A DNA stretch of 64,000 bases from Heterodera schachtii (Eukaryota > Nematoda > Chromadorea > Rhabditida > Heteroderidae): positions 1,191,425 through 1,255,424 of the forward strand of contig SIJG01000026.1 of the NCBI GenBank assembly GCA_023374025.1, given 5' to 3'. The translations under genes were made by a program, and so were the position numbers. Every line of letters begins with the position of its first letter. Position 1 is the first letter of the stretch. The notes below the pieces were generated by a model. The model had not been told where the DNA came from and did not search any database. It saw only the letters and a list, made by a program, of their open reading frames with translations. This document shows positions 1 through 9,250 of the stretch, in pieces.

Positions 1-2840
1 AAAATAAATAATACAGTCAATATTTAAAAATTAAAAAAATGTTTGCTTCTTGGAATTTTAAATCCAACAATTATGATTAGGGTTGCTCCCCGACCCGACC
101 TCCGAAAAGCCAATTATTAAATAAATTACGAATACAAAAACATTAAATTCATTGAAGTACTTAATAAAAAATATGAACAGTACAATAATACTTTTTTTTG
201 TATAAAATAAATTAGAAAATAAAATTATAAATTATATGAGGTTTTAAATATTTATTAATTTATATTGCAATTAAATTCAAATCATGACAAAAAATTTAGC
301 TTTGCCGATTTAAAAAAATGTGATACAATAATTAGTCAGTATAAATTAAACATACAAAATAATATACAAATAAAAAGGTATTAAAAAGGCTTACCATTTA
401 AATGTGTTTAAAAAAGGAGCCGTGGACATGAGATTAAAATTGTAAAAAACGAAAGATAAGCCATATTTTATATTAAAAAAAGACTTTTCCATTAAATATT
501 AATTTAATCGGACATAAAAACTGTTTATAATTCCGTCAAATTTGAAAATCTTAAGATATTTCAATTACTTCGATTTTTTATTTTCAGTCCCAATGACTCG
601 ATCATTTTAATTAATAAATTTTTTATTTCACTTGCTTAAATTTAAATTTTTTTTTCGCGTTTTTCATTTAGTTAGCATTGTATTTCATATATTTCACTGT
701 ACTTTCACAACTAATGAATGAACGAACAAAAAATAGAAAAGGAAGTATATTTTTGCCTTATAAAAAATTTGTTAAATTTTTTTTAAGATCATTTATTATA
801 TAGAACTTTTTTTTATATCATTACTAAAGTTTATATGTTGATTAATATTTAATTTAAATTTAATAATATTTTTATTTTTTGTATCTTTGACAAAAAAAAA
901 TTCACTTATGAAATTAATTAGATTGTTTTTTAACGCATGTTGTTATTTATTTATTTATATTTTTGTTTTTTATTTGAAAATCATTAATTTATTTATGCTG
1001 CTATATTTGTCTCATGTTTTCCGAACTGGTTTTGCATCTGTGTGTTGGTGACAAATTTAATAAATTTCCGCTTAATTAATATTAGTCATAAGGCTAAAAA
1101 TATAAAATTAATTTATATTTCGTCATTTTCCTGCTTTATTACAATTTAAAAATTTATTTCTTTTTTTTTGTTTGAGCAGTAAACTTTAGGTTGTTAAATT
1201 CTTACCTTTTTAAATGTTTTTTTAGATTTAGTGAGTATCAATATTTTATTTTCCGTTGGCATTTAGTTTAATGTAATAATAAACACATTTGATGTGTAAT
1301 TTTATTTTTGGTTTTATGAAACCCAACTAAATTAATTATTTGTCTCTTAATTTGAAAACTAAATGCTTAATAATTTATTTTTTTATTGATAATTTTAGAA
1401 TTGAAATAACAATAATTTTCAATTAGTTTCAATTCAATTTTATTTATTTTATTTTTATAAATATTCATTTAAGTTTTATTTGGTTACTTGAATATTTTAC
1501 TTTTTTAATTAATTAATATAAATTTTTTATAATAATTATCCATAAATTATATTTTAGTTTACTTTTCCACTTCATTTCCTCTCTTTTTTTATTTTATTTA
1601 AAAATATATATTAATTGTTAATTGAAATATGAAACTATTATTTTTTTTTGTTTTCATGTCCATCGGAAGAGTATTTTTATTGTTTTGGCATCATTTTCTA
1701 TAATAATAATTGCATTTTTTCTATATGTTATTTTTATTAACTTAAGAAAATTTCATATTTGTTTTATAAATATAATAAAGAAAGTGAATAAATTATAAAA
1801 TCAATATTATCTTTTGTTTCAATAATTAGTAATAATGAATTTCTTAATTATAAAAAATGTAATAATTTGACTTATATTTTTTATACAAAATTTATATTTT
1901 GAATTTCTCCTTACTCTTTCCTCTTTACTGTGAAGATTTTGTGTAATTGTCGTTATTTCATTTAACTAAGTGTCGCATAAAACAATTATGCCTGTTTTAT
2001 ATCATTTTTACTTATTTTTGAATAAAATTTTTTCTAAATAGTTGGAAGTTTCAAAAAAAAAATTATCAGGCGCTAAAAGGAAATATAGTTTAATAAAAGT
2101 TTTCAAAAAAGGCCAAAATGGAATGGCTTGGAGGCGAATTCATTATGACAAAAAAATCAATTCTTCATGTTAAATTAAAATTTCTATCAAAATAGAGGAG
2201 TGAGAGGGATACCATCGAAATTCTCATTGAAAAAAAACTAATTTTCCCAATTTGATCATATCAACACCTCTTAATTAAAATTATTAAATGAATAAATAAA
2301 TTATCGGTATTAATTATAAAAATCTTTTGAGTAGAAAAAAAATATCAATTTATAAAAAATTGAAAGTAATTAGTTTAGTGAAATCGAAAAATTAATATTA
2401 TCAATTGAAATAAAAATAAAGAGCATAAAGCATAAGATTTAATGATAAATACCTTTTAAACAGTTAAGTGAAAACAGTCCCAAGACATTTGTTGCAATTT
2501 TTGTGTCAAAAAACCAAATTGATTTATTTAATAAAAATTAAATTCTAACTGCCTAATAAAATAAAAACTATTAATTTACAAAAGAAAATATATAAACACA
2601 GAAAATATATAAACACTACTTTCAACTATTAAAGTTTAACTTTGCATATCCAAAGTAAAAAGAGTAATAAATTTTACAAGGGAACCCAAAAGCAGATAAA
2701 ATTGCGTTTTTTAGGTTTATTCAGCCATTTCGACTTTTGGGGCTTACAAGAATACTGTAATAATTCCACAAAAGTGGATTTATTAAATATAATTAATGTA
2801 ATTGCAACTCTTAAATTTTAATTTCAGGAAAAATTCGATT
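1..2840. other. AT-rich gene-free DNA
   Basis: No convincing coding sequence or RNA gene is visible. The stretch is almost pure A/T. From about 600 to 2030 the plus strand is clearly T-skewed, and after about 2040 it becomes A-skewed. A small GC patch lies near 77-112 and others near 1015-1060, 1650-1690 and 2060-2150. These patches recur in style, though not exactly, elsewhere in the window and probably belong to old dispersed repeats. Confidence 0.6.
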
Positions 2841-2848
2841 TTATGTTG

Positions 2849-2985
2849 CGAGGTCCCGGTTTTGACCGGGACCGGGACTAGTCCCGGTTTTTTCCCGGTT
2901 TTCCCAGCCAAAAATTCCCGGTTTTTCAACCCAAAAAGGTCCCGGTCCCGGTTAAGCCCAAAATTCCCGGTCCCGGCGCACTCTA
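2849..2985 (+). repeat. CCGGGACC-type GC island, copy 1
   Basis: A sharply bounded GC-rich island in AT-rich DNA, built from irregular repeats of GTCCCGGT and its complement. On the minus strand its edge reads GTAGAGTGCGCCGGGACC followed by GGGAATTTTGGGC. The islands at 8061-8190 and 17563-17683 share a very similar edge. The shared edge suggests a discrete small element rather than a random microsatellite. A 62-codon open frame crosses it but is only a by-product of the repeat. Confidence 0.7.
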
Positions 2986-4454
2986 CTTAATATAAATGAA
3001 AAATAGCAATGTATCATAAAGAAATTCAATTAGAAATGAGAAAAATCAAAAAGAAAATTTTTCTCATTCTAATCAAAATTTATAATTAGTTATAATATTT
3101 TTTAAAACTTAATCTATTTTAATTATTTTATTCATATTAATAATATATATGTATATTAATTATTAAAAAATCATTTTATTCAAATATTATCACCAAAATA
3201 AGCAACAATCAGGAGACATTGTACAAGAAAAAAATGTGATTAGATTCAAATTGGGTTTAAAATCATTTATTATTTATTCAATTATTGTGACAAAAATATT
3301 AACAGACAATAAAAATTTAAGACAATTATTTATAAAATATACGCATTGAGAATATGTAACCATAAGAATATTAAAGAATTATATGCACTGCCATCCCATA
3401 ATCTATTTGGTGCTCAAAAACATCATAAATTGATTATCACATAAATGTTAAAATTACAAAATTTTTACTTATTTTTAATATTATTTCATTAATACCTTAA
3501 TAGATCAAGTAACATAATAATCATATATTAAAATTATAATTATTAGTGAATATAAAAAATGGCTAACAAATACTGCAATACAGGATTATCCTTCTATAAA
3601 AAAATAAAATAATGAAAATTAAAAATACAAATCTGTTAGCAGTGAGAACAAATCCAAATAAAAATAATTAAAAATTTTTATCAATGGCTTTGTAAATAAT
3701 AAAAATTAATAAATTTGAATTAAAAATATATTTTCTACCTTAAATATATCGAAATGTTATTACTAGGGCGAGGATTTTTAAGGGTGAAAAGGTCCAAAAT
3801 AAGGACGAAAAAGTTCCAAATTTAGGAGTATAATTTTTTAAATTGCTCTTTTTATATGAAAATAATTTCATGAACAATTTAAAAAATGAAATGGAAATAC
3901 AAAAGGAATATTTTATGGATTAAAAAGATTTATTTTAATAACTATTATATACTTTTGAAACATTTAAAACAAAAAATAAGAAAAAAATGTTCAAATTAAT
4001 TAATGAATTTTAATAAAAATTCAATCATCTAAATCTAAAAAAACATTCCCATGATGTCATAAAATTCTAAAGTTAAGTTTATCTAAATTTTTTTATAATA
4101 TTTATTATTTATAATTGCTTTGTGCTTTCTTACCATACGTTTTTCAGTGCCAAGAATGGAATATAATTTAAAAATAATAATCAAAAAATTTGAAACAGCG
4201 AAAATTAGCAGAAAAAAATTTGTTTTGTAAAAATAAAATTAGACATAAATATTTCAGGTAAAAAGCATTAAAAAAAATTTAAATTAATAATAATTTATTG
4301 ATCTTGTTTTACAAGAAATTATCACAATTAAAGTTAAATTTTAGCAAATTATAAAATAAAAAATAATTTAATCATTTAGAGAATAAGTTATAAAATTGAA
4401 ACAATAAACAAAATGAACTGATAATCAATTAAAAATAATAATTAGTATATTCTT
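2986..4454. other. AT-rich gene-free DNA
   Basis: A-skewed, with no gene seen. A short run of imperfect repeats of the form AAGGTCCAAAAT / AAGTTCCAAATT lies near 3789-3825 and is too degenerate to assign. Confidence 0.55.
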
Positions 4455-5060
4455 TATTTCCACCGGCTGCGCCTACCGGCACCGCCGTGCTAGGTCGGTC
4501 GTTTCATAATAACCGCAAACGCCAAATTTACACATTTTTGAGAAAAATCTGTCATAATTTTTCTTAAATACAACCTATAAAAATAATCTTGGTATTATAC
4601 GATAGCTCTTCGCTTGCTCTATTATAAAAATTTTCAGAAAGTTATGTCCTTTTTAAACATTTTTCGTCAGAACTTTTAAAGCAAAATGAAATTTTATGAA
4701 TTTTTTTCAAACTAGAACAAGCCAAGAGCTATCGTATGGTCTCAAGATTATTTTTTTAGTTTTTATTTAAGAAAATTTATGACGGATTTTTCTCAAAAAA
4801 TTGTATATTTGGCGGTTTTTATGAAACGACCTAGCACCTGACCGCCGGACCCCCTATCTTCCCCAAAAGTTTTTTGGAAAAACAGCGCCGAAAAAATTGA
4901 AATACATAATTGAATAAATTTTGTTTCAAAATTCTCATTAATTTAATTTAGCTTTAACTTAGAATTCATTAAATAAAATACAAAACAAAAAATTAATTAT
5001 TTAATATGTTAAATTGAATTAAACTAAAAATTTTAATTTTTTGAATTTTTTTTTTTGAAT
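4455..5060 (+). repeat. Dispersed CGGCGGC repeat, copy 1 (split by a palindromic element)
   Basis: The left part (about 4455-4487) and the right part (about 4841-5060) together align with 17232-17560. Both copies carry a CCGG..TACCG/CACCGCC..GGACC core, a CCCCAAAAGTTTT.TGGAAAAA block, a GCGCCGAAAAAA block, and a downstream AATTTAATTTAGCTTTAACTT block. Here the core is interrupted by the palindromic element at 4488-4840, whereas the 17.2-kb copy is continuous. A reverse-strand third copy lies near 48950-49070. No coding potential is evident. Confidence 0.7.
4488..4840. mobile_element. GGTGCT-family palindromic element A
   Basis: The two arms are inverted copies. The left starts TGCTAGGTCG and carries CGTTTCATAATAACCGC. 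The right ends GCGGTTTTTATGAAACG then ACCTAGCACC. Inner arms also pair (GATAGCTCTT with AAGAGCTATC). It lies inside a dispersed repeat with ACCGCC directly on both sides (4481-4486, 4841-4846). The intact paralog at 17.2 kb has that motif once. The leftmost one or two bases of the expected GGTGCT end seem lost. There is no ORF, so it would depend on a transposase encoded elsewhere. The 8-bp duplications of related copies suggest hAT-like mobilisation, which is inference. Confidence 0.8.
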
Positions 5061-5224
5061 TTTTCATAGATATAAAAAAATTTAATTATTTCATTTACGC
5101 TAAAGACTTAAAAACATATAATTCAAATTTGAATTTTTAAAAATATCGATATCATGAACAAATCAATTATTGTATTCGATTTAATTAACAAAAAATAAAG
5201 AAATAGAAAAAAATAACATTTATT
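5061..5224. other. AT-rich gene-free DNA
   Basis: Nothing recognisable. Continues the A-skewed block. Confidence 0.5.
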
Positions 5225-5480
5225 GATACAAATCGCCCAGCACAGTGAGTGTATATAGCAGTACGAAGAGCCATGAGAACAATACATGAAAATAGACTCA
5301 AATTAAAATAAATTTAATTTATTACTTAAAAATATTAATTAACAAATTCTTAAAAAAATTTAATTAATTTTAAATTCAATCTATATTAAAATATGTAATA
5401 TAAGTGAAATGCTCATTAAAAATTAAGCAAAAATTATTAATAAAAAAATATAATTGGATTGAATTGAGAAAACAACAACA
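5225..5480 (+). repeat. Dispersed AT-rich repeat (pair of 44995-45260), copy 1
   Basis: A GC-richer head (about 5231-5275) is followed by CATGAAAATAGA, a long AAATTTAATTTATT tract, GAAATGCTCATTAAAA, and a GGATTGAATTGA / AACAACA tail. The same order of blocks occurs at 44995-45260. The pair is diverged, so this looks like an old dispersed element, not a recent duplication. No coding potential. Confidence 0.55.
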
Positions 5481-8060
5481 TTTTAATTAAAAAAGAAAAT
5501 TAATATAAAAAATCGAAAAAAATTAGTGAGCGAAATGAATTTACAATTCATCACTTGAAAAATTGTATTTTTCAAGATCTTCAGTTTTTTCATTTATTGC
5601 AACGACTATTTTTATAAAGAATGAAAAACAAACAATGTGAATAAAAAACAGAGATAATTAATTAAATTATACAACAATATCAATCAAATATTATTTATTA
5701 AAGAAATATTAGATCGCAATTAATAAGCTTAATTGTTTTAAATTATATTTAATATTGTTATTTTAAAATTAACAAAATAGAATGATTTAGAAACATAAAA
5801 AATGACGAACAAAAACAGAATAAACAAAAAATTTTTCTTATTCTTTGGTGGATTAGCTTAACAAATTTAGCCAAATCTCCAACGTTTTTCCAAGCGGAGC
5901 CTGTAGAACAATTTTATGGAGACATATAAAAATAAAATTAAAGCTAAAGAAAGGAGAATGATTCGTTCAAGGCATCGTGAAAATTATAAAATGATAACCA
6001 AAATAAAAAAAAAGCGAAAAATTTATAATAATAACAAATTAAGCATATTTATTATTTGGCAATAGAATATAATATTTTCTACAATTATAATTAAATAAAT
6101 TACTACTATAAAATTTTAATACTCAAGAAATAAGTAATTATGTTTTAATTCATGATATTACAGTTTTAGATTGAGTCACTCCATCTGGACATTTTTTAAT
6201 TTCATTGTTATTCAAAAATCGAAAAAATCAATATAGAAAAGTTAAAAAATATTTAAAAATGAATAAAGAACACTTTTTAATTATTACTTTTATTTTAGAT
6301 TTTAATTATTTGCTGTTTTAAAGTATATTTTATATATTATTTTTTCGTATTTTCAATTTAAAATCATTTCATTTATAAATTCTTTTTCTTGAAGAATCAG
6401 TGTTGTTGCTTACAAAGACTTTTTTCTTGTTCTCTTTTATTTATTCTTTTTTTTTTATTCCGCGTTTCAAAAATTTTAATCTCAATATAAAACAAAATTA
6501 TTCAATTCAAAATCCAAATTTATCAAAAATAAGTGAAATGCAAATTTAATAATTAGAATACAATTTATTTCATTAAAAAGATCCAACAAGGAAGATGTGC
6601 AAGGGTGACTAAAGAGCAGGAGATTTAAAGTACAAAAGAGATAAAAGGTAATACATAAAAAATATTAAAATAAATGATTAAATTTCTTTAAAGTTTAAAC
6701 TCAAAATTATGGATGCTATTAACCAAACTTAAAAAAATATTATAATTAAACAAAACAAAAGTAATTAAACCAAAAATTTGTTATTTTAATCACTAATATT
6801 GTCTATCTTTGTAGCAGAGATCAGAAATGTTTAAACTAATTATGTCTTACTTTCTGTATATATTTATTTATTTTGCAACATTTTTCCTTTTTCTAATTTT
6901 CAAAAAATATTTAGGTAAGTACATAATTATGAAGATTATTTATTAAAATTTTTATAATAGCATAAGTTTTTTAAAATTTTAAAAAGACCACAATTTGAAC
7001 GATAGGAAAATTTTAAAATATTATATATCCCTAAAATTTCGATTTTTCATTAAAAATTCATTTAAATAATTTTTGAGCTTTGAAATTTCTTAAAATTAAT
7101 ATTTTAATTGCTACCGAGCCTATTGAAAATATTTTTTTTAAAAATATTATTTAATTAAATTGTTAAAATAAATAATCATTGATTAATAACGCTTATAGAA
7201 TAATTCAATTTTTTGGCTCAATTTGCAAATCGACCGATTTTGAATTTTTTCAAAAATTTATTAAAAAAACAATAGCGTTTTAGGAAATTTTATTTTTAAA
7301 ATGTTCTAAAAATTGAAGAATAAGTAAAAATAAAAAACCTAAAAATGTTTATTTTCTCAAAAAAATTTTTTATAAAATAATATTATTTTTTAAATCAAAC
7401 ATTATTTCGATTGTATTCGTAAAAATCTAAAATTAATTGATTTCTGCAACGACAAAAAATTACTTTATAAATCAGTTAATAATATATTTATATTTATGTA
7501 TAATTTTATAGTTAATATTTGAAAAACTTCATGTCCAAAAGCACTCCCGAATCATTCAAACGATAAATGAATGATAGGGCATATTTAAAAAATAAATTTA
7601 AAAAAAAAATTGCAAATAAAATTTATTTCTTTATATTATTATTGGCATTCTTTATAAGAGCACCTGATGTATAAAAAGAAAATAAGTCCAATGTTCATAC
7701 AGTAGTTTAAAATAAAAATATTAAATGAAAATAAAAATTATTCCAAACGATAATCAAATGATTCTAAATAAAACCTATATTATAATCATGCGTAAAAAAT
7801 GAGTACTTTTATTATAAATATAATATAAAATACAACAATCAAATATCAATTCATAATTTTTCACAGATTATGAATTATTTCATAAAAAAGGAAGCATTAA
7901 TCTTTGAATATATCAAATTAAAGTGGATAAAAAATAAAGTTAATTTAATTTATGAACTACTCAACAACTTTATACAGGACTCAATTCAAAAAGTATTTAA
8001 CTCGGCAAAGAGCAAGGGAAATGATTTTCTCCACCTAAATAGATGGAAAATGAAGTTGTA
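5481..8060. other. AT-rich gene-free DNA
   Basis: A-skewed, with no supported gene. Slightly GC-richer patches near 5850-5990 and 6580-6640 have no recognisable coding or RNA content. A 63-codon ATG frame at 7870-8061 has the low-complexity K/N/I/F composition expected by chance here. Confidence 0.55.
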
Positions 8061-8190
8061 AGTAGAGTAGAGCGGGACCGGGCCGGGAATTCCCCCTCAT
8101 CCGAGGTCCCGGTTCCCGGTCCCGGATTTTGAAAACTTCAGGTCCCGGTTCCAGTCCCGGTAGGCCAACCGGGAACCGGGCAAAACAAGC
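8061..8190 (-). repeat. CCGGGACC-type GC island, copy 2
   Basis: The island starts with AAGTAGAGTAGAGCGGGACC on the plus strand, which is the same edge seen on the minus strand of the copies at 2849-2985 and 17563-17683, so this copy is inverted relative to them. It is made of irregular GGGACC / GGTCCCGGTTCCCGG units and ends near CCGGGAACCGGGC. Confidence 0.7.
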
Positions 8191-8489
8191 ACTGGTAAGA
8201 ATGGGAGTCTGAGTGAAAAATTAGAGATGAAAATTAGAGTCAAAGAAAAAATTTAAAAAAATAATTAATATATTCTTTAACACTGCCAAGTGCGCAAATG
8301 GCCTACTGGCTAGTCTCCTTTATTTTGAATTTTCTTTTTGTATACTCATTTGGTTTTCCTATCAAGAAAATATCACTCCTCTAATTTTTTAATTGATATA
8401 TTTTTATCATTTTTTAAATGAAAATCCGTTAAATTGAGCCTAATAATCCCAAAAAGATGCCATTTTTGTTGAAAATCTGTTAACAAATC
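8191..8489. other. 5' flank of the LTR retrotransposon
   Basis: A non-coding interval between the GC island and the LTR element. Its last four bases (TCAC, 8490-8493) form the left copy of the target-site duplication. Nothing else recognisable. Confidence 0.6.
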
Positions 8490-8493
8490 TCAC
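8490..8493 (+). repeat. Target-site duplication, left copy (TCAC)
   Basis: TCAC directly precedes the 5' LTR, and the same four bases directly follow the 3' LTR at 17228-17231. Ty3/gypsy integrases usually duplicate 4-6 bp. Taking this TSD places the LTR end at ..ACG, immediately before the TGG of the primer-binding site. Confidence 0.75.
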
Positions 8494-8869
8494 TGTGCTT
8501 ATATAATTTATTTATTTCTCATTTTTGACTTATTTAATTTGTTTGTTTTCTTCTCAATTTTCATGTCCCTTTGCTTTAAATTTGTATTTCCCGCCAATTT
8601 TTTGTTACTGTAATATCGATTGTGTTTCTGCTGCTGACCAGCAGCCAGGTCATTCCCTCCTCATTCATTCGTTTTTGTTTTATGATATTGGTTCGTTTTT
8701 GTTTTCTGCTGTGAATTTAATTTGCTGCCTCGGACTTTTAATTGTAAAAGTAAATTGTTGGATTTTGGATTTGGGATACAATTCTCCATTCCCATTTGAC
8801 TAATTGTGTGTGCTTCTCCTCGCCAACTCTTTCTCATTCACCGCCGAAGCCTTTCGCTGTGTTACGACG
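8494..8869 (+). repeat. 5' long terminal repeat
   Basis: Matches 16847-17227 nearly end to end. It begins TGTGCTTATATAATTTATTT and ends GTGTTACGACG. The ends are TG..CG rather than the usual TG..CA. TATATAA lies at 8500-8506, very near the 5' edge, so either U3 is very short or the real promoter lies elsewhere in the LTR. Relative to the 3' LTR it lacks one T in a T-run and a 4-bp GCCA segment, and has about four base changes. Confidence 0.93.
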
Positions 8870-8887
8870 TGGCGCTCCTGCTAAAAG
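8870..8887 (+). promoter_or_regulatory. Primer-binding site (minus-strand priming by a tRNA)
   Basis: TGGCGCTCCTGC directly follows the 5' LTR. TGG pairs with the universal CCA 3' end of a tRNA, the usual start of a retroelement primer-binding site. I cannot name the tRNA; a match of its 3' end to GCAGGAGCGCCA would identify it. Confidence 0.75.
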
Positions 8888-8945
8888 AAGGTGAGATCAA
8901 CGGCAAATTTCGACTTTTGACAGTGCGGAAAGGAGCAACGAAAAC

Positions 8946-9242
8946 AGGGAAACAAATCCCTAGAGTGCTGAATTGTAAAACGGAGAAACAAATCTCTAAA
9001 TTTACGACGTGGAAAGAAAGCGACGAATTCGTAAAATTGGGAAACAAATCCCTAAAAGAAAAACGAGAAAGTTGTGATCACCGAATTTTGAAAAGAGGGA
9101 AACAAATCCCTTTCTTCATCTCGCCGAATTCGCTGGATTTGTTGAAATTGTAAAACGTGGGAAAACGAATCTCTACGAAAGCGGAGGAAAAGCTGACAAC
9201 TAAGTCAAAAGCTTTGAATTGAAAACGGGAAAACAAATTCTC
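8946..9242 (+). repeat. Leader array of six GGGA-(AACAAA)-TCCC hairpins
   Basis: Six copies of a small inverted repeat lie in the untranslated leader between the primer-binding site and gag: about 8947-8960, 8983-8996, 9039-9052, 9097-9110, 9159-9173 and 9227-9242. Each has a purine 5' arm, a constant AACAAA-like loop and a pyrimidine 3' arm. Copy 2 changes both arms together (GAGA with TCTC). Copy 5 keeps pairing through G-U and has an extra outer CGT/ACG pairing. Spacing is 36, 56, 58, 62 and 68 bases, so the copies are not codon-phased. Position and covariation suggest a structured RNA element, possibly for packaging or dimerisation. That role is inference. Confidence 0.7.
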
Positions 9243-9250
9243 ATTTGCTA

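Noticed and set aside
2802..2990. 62-codon frame in the first GC island
   Set aside because: It translates the GTCCCGGT repeat; the other two islands do not keep the frame.
8806..9153. 115-codon open frame across the end of the 5' LTR and the leader
   Set aside because: It starts at TTG with no early ATG, runs through the primer-binding site and the hairpin array, and its repeated GKQIP-like peptide is just the translated hairpin loop.
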